A stretch of DNA of 64,000 bases from contig JAWHQI010000304.1 of assembly GCA_033032865.1 (NCBI GenBank), positions 1,649,001-1,713,000 of the forward strand, given 5' to 3'. Of the stretch, positions 32,727 to 45,900 are shown piece by piece. The notes under the pieces were generated by a model. That model was given only the letters and a program-made list of their open reading frames with translations, made no database searches and was not told the DNA's origin. This DNA is from Dactylorhiza incarnata. Taxonomy: Eukaryota; Streptophyta; Magnoliopsida; Asparagales; Orchidaceae. Numbering within the stretch: the stretch's first letter is position 1; each line of letters opens with the position of its first letter. The position numbers and the translations under genes are program-made.

Positions 32727-33312
32727 TATAGATATATTTATACCAAATAACTTCCTAGTCAGCGTGAACTTCTCCCGTCCAAAAACAAAAAAAATGCCCT
32801 AGCCGCAAGCCCGATTCTCATCTTCTCCCTCGTCAAGGTTCTCGCCGCTGTTGCAAGAAGAGGATCTCCTCCCTCCCCGGCGAGAAGCGGCCGCCTGAAC
32901 AGTGTTCTCCGGCCATCTGGTTTTCAGCGCTGCAGAATCAAGTTGTAGAGAGAGGATCTTCTCTCCAAGATTGCCATCGCCTCGGACCTCCGTTTTCAGT
33001 GTTCTTTGGTTCTATCCTGTAGCCGTCGACGAGATCTACGTCGTGGTGTAGCTGGTTCGTCGAAACAGTGTGGTGTGAAGGCTGAAGGAGGACTTGAAGA
33101 TTTATCTGTTTTCATTTTTTTTTTGGATTTCCTGTATTTGTTCTTGTGGATTTTATTCGGAACCATACAACCGTATATATCGCGGTGTATGTTCGGTTAT
33201 TTTACTGTGTGGTTGTAGCGAACTTATATCCTTGATTTCAAGTATCTCCTGCATTGTTCTGGTGATTTTTCTTCTGGTGGTTGTGCACGTCCTGGGCTTT
33301 GGATTTTTCACA
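32421..33312 (+). repeat. Copia-1 3' LTR
   Basis: 892 bp, TGTTAATTTTTTTTTG...TTTTTCACA. Contains TA microsatellites and the uninterrupted sequence matching the Helitron insertion site. Confidence 0.92.
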
Positions 33313-33384
33313 AACAGAGCATAGGATCATTATCCAATTAACAGGGATGTTTTCATATTTCTTCTGATTCGTTATTAAGTTGAG

Positions 33385-34010
33385 TGATCAAGAAATTTTC
33401 CGCAGTGAGTGCTTTAAATATCTTGGATCAATAGTTCAAAAAGATGGAGATGTTGATAAAGATGTGATGCATAGAATCCAAGCGGGTTGGTTGGAGTGGA
33501 GAGGCGCGTCAGGGATCTTATGTGATCGTAAAGTACCATTAAAACTTAAAGGCAAGTTTTACCATACTGCAATTAGACCAGCGATGCTCTATGGTTCTGA
33601 GTGTTGAGCAATGAATTGTGTACATGAGCAAAAAATGGGAGTTGCGGAGATGAGAATGATTAGGTGGATGTGTGGACACAAGAGACTGAATAAAATTAGG
33701 AGTGAATGTATTAGGGATAAGATGGGAGTGACACCAATTGCAGAGAAGCTCGACTGAGATGGTTTGGACACGTACAAAGGAGACCATTAGAGTCACATGT
33801 TAGTGTTGTGAGAGTTTAGTCACTAGGCATGTTAAAAGGGGGAGGGGTATACCAATAAAGACGTGGAATGAAACTTTAAGGAAAGACATGATGTACTTAA
33901 GCATTAGTGAGATCATGACTAAAGATAGGGCACAATGGCGACAAAGGATACATATAGCCGACCCCACTATAGTGGGATAAAGGCTTGAGTGTTGTTGTAG
34001 AGTTTCTCAT
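33385..34010 (+). pseudogene. LINE (L1-type) reverse transcriptase C-terminus and 3' end
   Basis: Frames read FRSECFKYLGSIVQKDGDVDKDVMHRIQAGW, KLKGKFYHTAIRPAMLYGSEC, then after a stop EMRMIRWMCGHKRLNKIR and RWFGHVQRRP. The 3' end CCGACCCCACTATAGTGGGATAAAGGCTTGAG is followed by GTTGTTG. These are standard for plant L1 LINEs. 5' truncated and full of stops. Confidence 0.85.
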
Positions 34011-34756
34011 CCCTTTTCTTCATCTCCATAGTTTCGATCAGCTAGAATGGGCAGAGCAAGCATACCACTGCAGTGGCAGAGCAAACATACCATTGCAGTG
34101 GCAGATCAATCTATAACAAATTAATAGACTGCTACAAATCAAGTTCCTCCATGGACTGTTGCAAATTAAGTTCCTCCATTGATTTTGGTTACATGAAACA
34201 AGAACCGAAATGGCGACCTTAACAGAAACGGAGAAATAACTAGTAGAACCGGCGACCTCCGCAAAATGGAGCAGAAAAGGCTACCCTTCACCAGTAGGCG
34301 ATGGCAAAACCAGTGGCCTTCCTCCTTCTAGCAGCAAGGGGAGGGATCCAACCTACCTCCTTCCAGCAGGTCTGGACAACAGCGGGCAGCACGGAACGGA
34401 AGTATCCAAGATAGTCGTTGGGTGGAGTGCACTTAAACAAACTGGTGTATGGGAGCATTAGTGTTTTGAATTTTATTTGAAATTTTTAGTGTGCTACTTG
34501 CCATTAATGGTGTGCTTTTAACACCACACTTTTTAAAAGAGAATTGTTGATACCAAAATAAAAATGACTATCTATATACCATTACTAACATCAAATCATT
34601 TTTGTAAACTACTAATTACAAACAAAATTGTTAAAAGTAAATCGATTTTGTTAACAACAAATCAAATTTAAAATTAAACTTGGAGCTCAGGTCGACTTCT
34701 TCTCCTGTGGCCGAAAACTTGAAGGCTAAGGTCGGCGATCATATAGGAGCTATATG
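34011..34756. other. Unassigned spacer between LINE and Copia-2
   Basis: Contains two copies of GCA(A)ACATACCA(C/T)TGCAGTGGCAGA and two AAGTTCCTCCAT repeats. No gene recognised. Confidence 0.35.
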
Positions 34757-35380
34757 TGTGAAATTTTCAAGATCTATGGAACACTGAGACAAGTACACCA
34801 AGAATGAACAAAAAATACTTTTTTATTACTTGGCAAGTAGTTACAGCAATTACAAGAGAATGAGCTGAATACAAGTCGCATACAACTTGATTCACAACAG
34901 CCGAAAGTAAGGAACAACAACTGGTCGCAGACAGAGTCTACTTCTCCACAACTCGCTAGCGCCCGACGCTAGCACTAGCGCCTGCGCTATCTCAGACCGC
35001 GCGAGCTCGCTGCATGCACACTCTCCTGATCAGCCCGCAGATGCAGACCGCCAGATCACAATAAGCCGTTAGCGTCTGCGCTATCTCAGCGAACTCACAC
35101 AACTCGCGAGCCTTGCTCTAGGTCGCTCCGAACTCACTCCGAGTTCACTCCCACTTGAGACCGCCAATTTAGACTGCCCAAGCTCTCCTGGCGAACTTAC
35201 TCCAAGTTCGCTCTGACTTAGACCGCCAATAGAGACCGCCCAAGTCGACCTCTTTTTCTGATGATCTCTGTTGGGGGTATTGCCCTCCTATTTATAGATT
35301 CCGGAGCCGTCACCTGGAAGTTGGGCTAGCGTCGGCGCTAGCGCTAGCGCCTGCGCTAGCTCACTTCACAATTCTCAACA
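34757..35380 (-). repeat. Copia-2 3' LTR
   Basis: Minus strand TGTTGAGAATTGTGAAGTG...ATTTCACA. Contains repeated GCGCTAGC words and a TATA-like CTATAAATAGG (reverse of 35287-35297). Confidence 0.92.
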
Positions 35381-38300
35381 CTCCCCCTTGAAGTGAGCTT
35401 CGTCAACCACTTCGAGCAGCGAGCGAAGCCTCCTGAATGGCCCCACAGATAGGGGATTCGTGAAAATATCTGTTATGTTGTCTTCGCTCCGCACATGCTC
35501 CACCACAATCTAGCCACCCAACACCTTCTCTCTGATGAAGTGATGCTCGATCTCTATATGCTTTGTTCTTGCGTGAAACACTGGATTGGTTACCAGTTTC
35601 AAAGCGCTCTCGTTGTCACCGCGAAGAACAGTAGGTCCGTTGACCTTCTCATCCACATCTTCCATCGGCCTCCTCAGCCAGACACACTCCTGGGCTGCTA
35701 AGCACGACGCCTTGTACTCAGCCTCTATGGTGGATAGGGAGATAGAAACCTGTTTCTTGCTACACCACGAGATAGCAACAGCTTCACATAGAAACACATG
35801 ACCTGAGGTCGACTTGCGATCATCAGCGTCACCTCCGTAATCTGCATCCGTGTACCCATGCAGCTTGAAGTCAGACTTCTCTCCATAAGACAACCCCATC
35901 TCAAGGGTTCCCTTCACGTACTTCAGAATCCCTTTGGCTGCCTCCAGATGAGGCTTCCGCGGCTCCTGCATATACCGACTAACTCGGTCGACGACAAAAG
36001 CGATGTCCGATCTCGTGATAGTCAGGTAGATCAAACTCCCCATCAGTGCCCGGAAGACCTTCGGATCAGAAAGAATCCTCTCTTCTTCCTTCCGAAGCTT
36101 CATCCCAACCTCCAGTGGAACAGAGTTGCTCTTCCCCTCCTTCATGCTGAATCTCTCGACGATCTTCTCAGCGTAAGCCCTCTGGGAAACGAACAGTCCG
36201 CCACTTCTCTTCTCAACCTGAAGTCTAAGGAAATGATGCAGTTCACCAAGATCATTCATCTCAAAGCGAATAGATAACTGTTGTCTCAGCGTCGCGACCT
36301 CTTCACTATTGTTCCCGGTCACGATCATGTCGTTGACGTATAGCAGTAACAGAACATGAAGATCTCCACTCTTCTTCACGAACATGCTAGAGTCTGTGTC
36401 TGATGCATCATAACCACAGAACTGTAGGTAATCTGCAATATTCCCTTACCAGGCTCTCGACGCCTGTTTCAACCCATATAGAGCCTTCTTCAGTTTGCAC
36501 ACGTGATGTGAGTGTGACTTGGACACGTATCCAGGTGGTTGCACCATGAATATGTTCTTGTCAATCTATCTGTATAGGAACGCGTTATTCACATCAAGCT
36601 GCCACAACTTCCACCCTCGGCATGCTGCCAGAGTAATGACCGTCCTCACCGACGTCATCTTCGCCACAGGACTAAACGTCTCCTCGTAGTCCTCTCCATA
36701 GGTTTGTGAGAAACCTCGAGCGACAAGTCTAGCCTTGTACCGCTCAACTCCTCCGTCAGCTTTCTTCTTAACCTTGTACACCCACTTGCAGGTGACAGGT
36801 TTGATGCCCTCCACCATGGGAACACGGTCACATGTCTCATTTTTCTCCACAGCTTTCACGCTTATCGTAGCCGATGAAGACACACTTCCATGCTTTCGGC
36901 TCCAACTTGGTTCTCTGGGCATCTAGGACGTGCACGAAGCAGGTAGAACCAAACACTCTCATGTGACCCACATTTGGCTTCTCCCCAAACATGAGCTGGT
37001 GTGGAGACACCATCCCGTTAGGACTCAGAGGTAGCCGATTAATCACGTGGGTAGCACACGCCATTCCCTCTGCCCACAAGGCCTTGAGAATCCCCTTGAC
37101 ATGTAACCAACTCCTGGTAGTCTCCACCAGATGGCGGATCTTCCTCTCTGCGACCCCATTTTGCTGAGGGGTGTGGGTGCAAGAGAGTTCTCGCCGAATG
37201 TCGTATTTCCTACAGAAAGAAGCAAACTCGTTAGAGGTAAACTCTCCCCCCCCCATTATCACTTCACAGCTTCTTCACCCTCAGGTTCAGCCTCCCCTCC
37301 ACAAGTTCCTTCCACTCCTGGAACTTCTCAAACACTTCAGACTTCTCCTTCAGAAAGTAGACCCACGTGTAGCGGGTATAGTCATCCACCAGAACCAGCG
37401 CATACTTATTTCCATAAGTAAGGGTGGCGCACGGCCCCATCACATCAGCGTGTACGCACTCAAGGGGTGCCTTACACCTTGTCTCTGACTTGTCAAACGG
37501 AAGTCGATGTAACTTTCCATATTGACAGCCCTCGCATACATGGTCGTCGCCGCAAGAAGAGAGATTAGGCAGGCCGCTCACCAGACCCTTAGCAGCCATC
37601 ATTTTCAACTTGTCCATCCCCACATGACCTAGCCTCTTATGCTAGATCGCAACGTTGTCATTCGTCTTCAGCTTGTCCATATAGGCATTTGCAGACAGAA
37701 CATACAAATCCTTCACCATTCTCCCGGTGAGTGTGATGTCAGCAACAACAGACGACAGGTTCTTCAGAAACTTCACCTCCTTCAGTCCAAACAGCACGTG
37801 GTATTCTGCATCCACTGCATTTGCAACCGAGAAGAGATTCTTCTTCATGCCCGACACATGATACACGCTCTTCAGTGTCACGGGCTTCTCTTCACTTCCC
37901 AGGGATACCAACCCTTCTTGCTCCACGGGATGCACCGTATCATCCGCAGTGATGATAGCATCCGATCCTCCATATGCCTTCAAGGAGGCAAACTTAGACA
38001 CATCTCCAGTGAGATGGTGCCCGTAATCGGAATCTACTATCCAGTCATTCTCAAAATTTACAGAGGTTAAGGCATCGACAGGCGTGGCCGTCATCTCAGC
38101 CAGGAAGCAGTTGTCTCCGCCTTCACCGCCCTGGTGACCTCCACCTCTCGCTCCACCTCTCCAGTGACCTCATTCCTTCTCAGCAACATAATCGACCATC
38201 AGATTAGATCGGGAGTCCTTTGCCATGTGCCCGTACTTCTTACAGGCAAAACAAAGAGATCCCCCCTCTCATCATGAGCAGGGAGGAACTTCCCGTTATC

Positions 38301-39040
38301 TCCTTGAGAGGACGTTGAGGGTCCATCTCTGGAGTTCTTCTTCTTGTCCCAAGTCTTCTTCTTTCCTGAGAACAATGCCTCGCTATCTCCTCCTGAGATA
38401 AACACTACCGCCATCTGCTTCGCCAGGCTCTCCTGTGATGACAGCAGGTTCTCCAGCTCCAGAAGGGAGGGTTGAGTAGCTCATCCTTGCACAGACGTAA
38501 CAAACACAGTATACTCATTCTGCAAGCCTCAGAGTATATGCCTCTTCAGCTTCGCCTCAGAGATCGGCTCATCAGGATCCAAGGCCGAGATCTCTGCACA
38601 TAGATTCTTCACCTTCAGGAAGAAGGTGGAAATCGACAATTCTCCTTGAGTGGACCGCGCCAACTTATTCCCCAGAAACTATAGATGCGCTACATTCTTC
38701 TTGTTGAATAGCCCATCGAGGGCTTTCCAGATGCCAGACGCTGACTTGCAACCTATGATGTGGTCGAACAAGTCAGGTGAAATTGCTCTCTTTAGAGTGA
38801 ACTCCGCTTTGGCGTTAGTCTTCATCCAAGATCTCACAGCTGGACCATTATCTCCGGCAGCTACAACTTTCTCTTGCACATCTCCTCCAACGACCTTCTA
38901 TAGGTCCTCTCCAAGCAGGTAGCTCTCCATACAAGACTTCCACTTCTTGTAATTGGTCTGAGTAAGCAACTCAATGCCAAGACCTCTCGCATAGTCTCCT
39001 CCACCGTCCATCTTGGTTGCTCGGTACTTGTAACTCAGTG
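35381..39040 (-). pseudogene. Copia-2 gag-pol remnant
   Basis: Minus strand, 5' to 3': MDGGGDYARGLGIELLTQTNYKKWKSCMESYLLGEDL (gag start, ~39021), gag pieces to ~38200, zinc region remnant, protease WIVDSDYGHHLTGD (DSG changed; ~38040), integrase (MGMDKLKMMAAKGL; VLVDDYTRYTW; FTSNEFASFCRKYDI; NGVAERKIRH), then RT ([36 protein letters not shown] with D to N in the YVDD box) and RNase H to 35510. About 150 residues between integrase and RT are deleted near 36840. At least seven breaks. Confidence 0.88.
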
Positions 39041-39066
39041 TTTGTTCCAACCTCCCTCTGATACCA

Positions 39067-39724
39067 TGTGAAATTTTCAAGATCTATGGAACACTGAGAC
39101 AAGTACACCACAAATGAATAAAAAATACTTCTTTATTGCTTGGCAAGTAGTTACAACAATTACAATAGAATGAGCTGAATACAAGTCACATACAACTTGA
39201 TTCACAACAGCCGAAAGTTAGGAACAACAACTAACTGGTCGCAGATAGAGTCTGCTTTTCCACAACTCGCTAGTGCTCGGCGCTAGCACTAGCGCCTGCG
39301 CTATCTCAAACCGCGCGAGCTCGCTGCTTGCACATTCTCCTGATCAGTCCGCAAATGCAGACCGCCAGATCACAACAAGCCGCTAGCGCCTGCGCTACCC
39401 GCTACTTCCTGCGCTATCTCAGCGAACTCACACAACTCGTGAGCCTTGCTCTAGGTCGCTCTGAACTCATTCCGAGTTCATTCCCACTTGAGACCGCCAA
39501 TTTAGACCGCCCAAGCTCTCCTGCCGAACTTACTCCAAGTTTGCTCTGACTTAGACCGCCAATAGAGACCGCCCAAGTCAACCTTTTTTTTTATGATCTC
39601 TGTAGGGGGATTGCCCCCCCCCCCCCCCCCCCCATTTATAGATTCCGGAGCCGCCACCTGGAAGTTGGGCTAGCGTCGGCGCTAGCACTAGCGCCTGCGC
39701 TAGCTCACTTCACAATTCTCAACA
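39067..39724 (-). repeat. Copia-2 5' LTR
   Basis: Like the other LTR but with a run of 20 C (39614-39633) where the sister has CCTCC. It also has an extra GCTACCCGCTACTTCCTGC segment. Confidence 0.92.
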
Positions 39725-39729
39725 ATATG

Positions 39730-40614
39730 GGCCTTCGTTAATGCATTCCAACAGGGGTTTAAGAAACAAAACTAATTTGCAGAACATATGTTAAGCGAAG
39801 AAGATATAGGAAGAAAAAAAAAGCTGGAAGAGCCGAAGAATCAAAAGAAATTTTGTAAATCTCAAATTCAGTAGGATGCTTTGTTCAATGGCAACATCAA
39901 GCTTCTTTTCAACCAGTTGTCCTGAATACGAAATATGCACCTACATAAGTGTTTTGATTTCACAAGCCCTAACAACACCTTAATCGTCGAAGATGTTGAA
40001 CAAATGGAGGCAATATCCAAATCGTTAGCTCGAAAGATCTTCGTCGACCTTGAGGGAGAGTTTAAATTAGAATTGAAATTGGGAAACCAATTTCAATTTA
40101 ATTGTCTTAATTCTTGCCAAACGAACAAGGTCTTACAGATCTTGGCATGTCGACTCCCAGCTCTGTGCACAGCGGGAGCAATCCTTCTTGACGACGAGTG
40201 CTGGAAGGGAGGAAGATGAGGGGGAAATAGATCGTATGAGAGAAAGATCAGGCTAAGACAAACTGTGGCGAGAGAGAGAGAGGGAGAGGGAGTAAAAACT
40301 AGGTCGGTGAGCAGAGTAAACGTCAGAGTCTACGTGCGGAAGAAGCATCGGCGAGCAAGGAAGAGCAGCGGTCCAAGTGTTTTCGGGGAAGCCTGCGATG
40401 GTCTGCGAAGGATTTTGCGAAAGAGGATCCCGCAGAGAGCAGGAGTCTTAGGTCGGGGACGAGAGTACTTGGGGGATTAGAATGCGTAGGCTGGAACGAG
40501 GATGTATTTGGCTCCACGTTTTCAGAGTTGCGTGCAACATTTTTTGTAAAACACCATGCCAAACATCAAAATAAAAATCGCAGTAGGGGATAATGCATTG
40601 CTCGAAATCTATTA
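39730..40614. other. Unassigned region with weak ORFs
   Basis: Small + frames at 39935-40219 and 40265-40480 lack recognisable motifs. Purine-rich GAGAGAGAGAGG at 40270-40285. Confidence 0.3.
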
Positions 40615-41530
40615 GGGCCCGTTCGGTTCATGGGAATTGGACCCTGATTTTGGTTTTGCGCTTTAATAATTCCATAGCAGGCGTTCGGTTCGAAGGAATT
40701 CATCCCGTTTTGGTTTTGCTGAAAACCGAGGGTTTTGATATTTGCCTAGCGCCAAAAAACATCTCTTCCCCCAGATTTTCCGCAGTTTTGGATGACACAA
40801 GCTCTTCCTGTAGAGATCGTGAGATCCTCTTTTCCCTCGCCGTCAAGCTCTTACGCTGGAGATTTCATCGCCGACGGTTAGTATTTATGCCTTATTCCTC
40901 ATCATCTCCATCTTCGTGTTCCGGCGGCAGTAGGGAAGCGTCGCAGGTGGCTAGAGGTGTGCACAACCTCAGCGCGAACCGGCTCTCCGGCCACATTCCG
41001 GCTTCAATGCGAGTTCCTTCGCTAGGAACAAGGAGTTGTATGGCTATCCGCAGCCGCCGATGAGGGGGAGGGGGCTGTTGCTTTTGGTTGTGATTTCTCG
41101 GATGGGGATTTTCCTGGTTACCGATCTCTTTGAAATTTATCATGATTCAGGTTTAAATCTGGCAAAATTGGATCAGGTTTAGTCTTAGGCCAGTTTTCCT
41201 GATTACTCTTCCCGATTTTCCTCTTAGCCAATTTTCCTCTTCCTCTCTTGCCGATCTCTGGGATTTGGGAAGAGTAATCTGGCATAGAACAAAATAATAT
41301 CAAAAGCTTGGATTTTTATTTTTTTTAATAATTCCTGGGTCAAAATCAAAACCTACATCCGAACAGCTGAATTACCCAAAACCAATTCCTGCAGCTCAAG
41401 ACCTTTCTGCAGCCGAACAACATAATTGGAATTCAGGCAAAACCAAAACCTGCAAAACCAAAACCTGCAGGTTTTGGTTTTAACTGAATTCCAATTCTTC
41501 AAAACCAAAACCTGCGATCCGAACGGACAC
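40615..41530 (+). mobile_element. Harbinger/Tourist-like element, 916 bp
   Basis: Flanked by TTA (40612-40614; 41531-41533), the PIF/Harbinger target. Ends GGGCCCGTTCGG and, reversed, GTGTCCGTTCGG. Subterminal GGAATT and CCAAAACC words are repeated near both ends (41390-41520 is itself an inverted repeat around TTTTGGTTTT). No transposase. Orientation is arbitrary. Confidence 0.65.
40960..41110 (+). pseudogene. Leucine-rich-repeat kinase-like fragment inside the Harbinger-like element
   Basis: NLSANRLSGHIPASM, then after a shift NKELYGYPQPPMRGRGLLLLVVISRMG: an LRR end, a juxtamembrane-like segment and a hydrophobic stretch, typical of LRR receptor kinases. A one-base shift near 41025 breaks it. 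Likely a captured fragment. Confidence 0.45.
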
Positions 41531-41533
41531 TTA

Positions 41534-42529
41534 TCAATCGCGATCGTGAATAACTCTCCGTGTTCTGCTATGGGATTTTTTCGTTCTACCATTCCGGCCT
41601 CCCCCTTTCCAGATCACAAGGGTTTCTCTCAGTATCTCCTCGAATTGTCGCTCGTTCCTTGCTCCGACGGGATCTTCGACCGGTGATTTCGACCGGATCT
41701 TCGCATTCGCAAGAATTCCCTGGGGTTTCGACGCCATCTTCCTTGTCTCGCAGGGCCCTCGCCAATCTCTTCGTGTTGATTCCGAGCTAGGGAAGTCGCA
41801 GATCTTGAATCCTAGTTCAAGTTTGCATCTAAAGGTGGTGCCGGCTATATTCCTTCACCTCAACGCCAACAAGTGTTCCCATTTGGTCTTCCTCCAGTCG
41901 ACTTCAAGAGAAGGCACCAGTCAAATGACTACCAACATGGATCCAAACATTGAACCTAGTACATATGAAGAGACTAGAGCTACTGAAATGCCTGCATTAA
42001 GGGACTTTATTGTGCATCAATTGCTAAATCATCATAGTTATCATGCTTTATCTATATGACTTGTGAGTGTATTTATTTTAATTATGCAGGTAGCTTTCAA
42101 TTGGTTACAAGTTGGGAATCAAGACGCATAATATTATGTGAGAGCATCGTGTTGGTCTTTTGAGAAAAAACTTGTGCTTAATTATAATTGTTATATTTGT
42201 TCTATGTATTTCGAAAATTATTAAACATTCACATAAATATCTGCAATATTTAGTATGTAAATTATTATTTTTATTTAAGACAATTTTTTTATATAAAGAG
42301 AAACCACAAATCTATTTTGTCAAACAAGCAAAACAATTTCAAAGCTTCAAATGGAACTACAAACACAGTTCTTCCAAACAGTTTCAGTGATTTTTGTCAT
42401 CACTCTACAAAATAGATGATTTTTTCATCACTCTTCAAAACAGTTGATTTTCTCACCACTGATTTTCCCATCGATGTAGCCAAGCCAGACAGAGCTCGAG
42501 ACAGTGATCGCCTATATAAGAAAAAGTGC
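41534..42529. other. Unassigned region
   Basis: Short GC-richer patch 41560-41800, then AT-rich DNA with direct repeats of ATTTTTTCATCACTCTTCAAAA type (42415-42460). No gene supported. Confidence 0.3.
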
Positions 42530-42602
42530 CGACCTTTAACCAATTGAAAGTCGGCCCTACTATGGTGGGATAAAGGCTCGAGGGTTATTGTTGTTGTTTG
42601 TT
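42530..42602 (+). repeat. LINE 3' end fragment
   Basis: GTCGGCCCTACTATGGTGGGATAAAGGCTCGAG followed by GTTGTTGTTTG matches the 3' end of the LINE at 33955-34000. Confidence 0.7.
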
Positions 42603-42977
42603 TAAATCAACAAGTACATGAATTAAAATATTATGTATTCCAAGTTAAAATATATTAGTGTTTATGTGCTTGATGAGCGACAACAGACTCCCATTAGGAT
42701 ACTCGCAAAATAGTTTTTGTCGTATGCTTGCACATTAAGTTTTATCGACTTAGAATCCAAAGAATTTATAGTCGGTTTAGTTTGTGACTTCAAAAAGTCA
42801 TGTTAATCCGAAGAATTTCACCACAGATAATAGTTCTCCGAAGAATTTCACCACATACAATAGTTCTCATGCATGAAGATATTTGTATTACAGTCAATGT
42901 GTACTTGTCCTATGAACATATTTATATGTATGGAAGTCTTTGTTGAAAATATTTATATTTGTATTATAGTCAATAGT

Positions 42978-45900
42978 TGTAACATTCCCAGAACTACTAG
43001 ACCCCTAGTAGAATTTAGGGTTTTGGCTTGGTGAATAAGTCTAGGTGTGAACCCTAGCTTGTGCTAGGTCAACCAAGTTTAGTGAGCCCTAGTGGGTCAA
43101 ATGGACTCCCCTAGCCTTAAGGTGACTCCATTGACCTCCCTCAACATGAGAAAGTCAACCAAGTCCACCAAATTGACTCAAGTCAACATTAGGTCAATTT
43201 AGGTCAAATTATCCATAAATGGGTCACCTAGCCCAATGTGGGCCTCACCATTGCCCAACCAAGCCTTGGTGGTGCCATGGGACCATGACCATCTTATGAG
43301 GTCAATCCTCACCCCTAGTTGACCAAGTCAACCCAAAAGTCAGCATATGTCAAATTGACCCAAATAGGTTATTTGAGCCAATTGGACCCAATTCCCTTGG
43401 GCTAAGCCATCCCTACCAAGCTAAACCAGCAGCCCATAGATCGAATAGCAAGGCCCATGACTGAATTCTGGAGAATTGAGGGCAAGGCATGTAATTTCCC
43501 ATTTCCCCCAATTTTGAAATTAGGCAAAACTTGGAAAATGGAATGAAGCTCCACTTGGCATGGCTCTCCTCTTCCTAAGCCTTCCTATGACCCTAGGGAG
43601 TAATTACCAGCCAAATTCCAGTGAGCTTGATGGCCACTTGGCAGCAAGGAGGAGCAACAAAGGTCGGCCAAGAGCTCCACCATGGCATCCATAAAACCGG
43701 CTCAATCCAATCTTTCCATCAGCTTCAGAGGGTACCAAGGAGTCGAGCCAACACTTTATGGAGGGTGATTTGGTGGAGAACCCAGAGACCAGCAAGGAGC
43801 ACTTCTCCGATCGTCGGCAATGTCCCCCAGGAGATCTAGCCACAATCAAGCATTCATTGAGGTTGGTTTCTCCCCATCTCCCTTTGTGTTAGTCTCTTAG
43901 ATCAATTAGGGGAGGTGTCTAGCTCAACAGAGCTGGATTCAAAGTGAGAAAAGTGCGATTTTTCATTGATTTGTCCATGCTTGGGAACGTCGGAAAGGCC
44001 ATCTCCGGCCGCCATTCCAACGCCAATCGAAATCCCCCACCTCAACGGAGGTTGTGGTGGTGGTAGCCGGTCGTGGGCCGGTGGTGGTGGCCGGAAAATC
44101 AACTCGCGAGATCACCCAGCACGATTGAATCCAAGTCGTTGGCTGGAGGTAGACGATGACCGTATGCCGTCGGATTTGCGCCAAGATTCGTGCACATCAC
44201 GCCAAATATAATTTAGTTAAGGATTAAATCATTTCATTCGGTCACACATTTAACAGAAACTTAGAGCCTATTATTAGGTACCTTGGAGGCAGAATTAAGG
44301 AAATTGTTGAATATGAAAGTTATAGATCTAGGTCTTAACTTTAATTGGGCACTGATTTCATGGAATTTGGTGCAACAGAGCTCCCTAGGCACCAGTTTTG
44401 GTGCAGAGTGTACAAAGTGTGCATGCATATGTATTTTGTGTATTTTTCTATAAATACACCATGCATGCAAATGAAATTTAAATCATAGGTGTATCATAAT
44501 TAAATACACCTCCTACCCAAAAATCAGAATTTTTGGAGAATATTTTTCCATAATTTGGAAATAATTTAAATAATCATGCATGGTGTGATTATTGGGTTAT
44601 ATGAACTCAAATGCAACCAAATCTTCTCTGGAAGATTAATTAGGTTAATATAAGCCCTTGGTCAAAATTTTGGGCCATTTGGACGCATGCATGTGGATCT
44701 ATCCACATGCAAATGAAACCTAGTATAAGGAATTTTAATAATGTGACATTGGTTTTTTTTTTTTTTGAACTTTTCCCAAACCCCTTGGAGATTAAGTCCG
44801 AGATTTTAAACATAGGTATATTATACCCAATTACACCCTCTGACCAAAAATGAATATTTTGGAAAACATTTCCCCATGATTTTTATAATTATTTGATAAA
44901 GCATGTATATGTATTATACATGGCTTGGTAAATCATAATGACCCCAAATTATGTTAGTTGGTAGTAAGGGTTAATATAAGTCTATGGTAAAAATTTAGGG
45001 ACATTTGACTTAGTGCATGTGAGGGAATTCCACATGCAAGTTTCATGTAGAATAGGGAATGGTGTGCTAATAGCACTAAAACCATATTTTGAGAATTTAA
45101 CTCAAATTACTTGCTGCATGTGAGAGGTAATACATCCATGCATGGAATATGATGAAATACAGGTCCTCTGGAAATTAATTTGGGAATTTTTGGAATAAAA
45201 TTCCCCTAGGTATTTAATTTAAATACATTTGTCACATAAGTAAATTAATGATTTTTTTGTGGGTAAAACTTTAAGAAAAAATTCAGAACTTTGGAATATG
45301 AATATTCATGATTAAATACACCTCTAGTAGTTTTGTGAGGATTTTGGAGAAGGTTTTCCTAAAGTTTAAGGGAATATTTTATTTGTCACACTTTTAAATA
45401 AAGGAAATATTTGTGACCAAATAATTGAGGGAAAATTTAGATCTCTGTCAATTGTATTGTTAGCCCCTTATACACCTCGGGAAAGTCATTGAGAATTTTT
45501 AGATGCATATTTCTCTGATTATTGCATTTACTTGAAAATATGTCAATTATTGATTTAACAATTACTCATGTTTAAAATAGCTTGAAAAATTCTGTTCTTC
45601 TGGATGTTCACTGATTATAGCATTTTGTAGCTCTGATAAATTACTTAGAATATTTGGATGACTACTTAGTGTACTTCATGTTCAAAAGTACAAGAATTCA
45701 ATATTTGTATTTATGCATTTTTAATGTTCATAAGTTCCCAAAAAATTATTAAACCTTGGTAGACTTATTTTCATGACATGCTAGACATCTTGAATTTTAA
45801 TTGGAACATTATGACAACATGAGAGTATACTTCATGTGCAATTTGGACTTATCCTTATAAATGACTTATTGTGCTTATGGTCTAAATACCTTGGAATTGT

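Larger units (their letters stand above)
24123..33312 (+). mobile_element. Copia-1: Ty1/Copia retrotransposon with a Helitron in its 5' LTR
   Basis: Flanked by an exact 5-bp duplication AACAG (24118-24122; 33313-33317). The 5' LTR is 24123-24403 plus 27831-28415 (866 bp without the Helitron); the 3' LTR is 32421-33312 (892 bp). LTRs differ by roughly 2% plus AT-repeat length changes. The integrase-before-RT order defines Copia. Internal pol is one open frame, but the gag start has been lost. The element is related to Copia-2 in this window. Confidence 0.92.
34757..39724 (-). mobile_element. Copia-2: Ty1/Copia retrotransposon, decayed
   Basis: Exact 5-bp duplication ATATG at 34752-34756 and 39725-39729. 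LTRs 34757-35380 (624 bp) and 39067-39724 (658 bp), minus orientation. Primer site TGGTATCAGAGG (39066-39055). Pol is similar to Copia-1 but carries many stops, frameshifts and an internal deletion. It is convergent with Copia-1. Confidence 0.92.
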
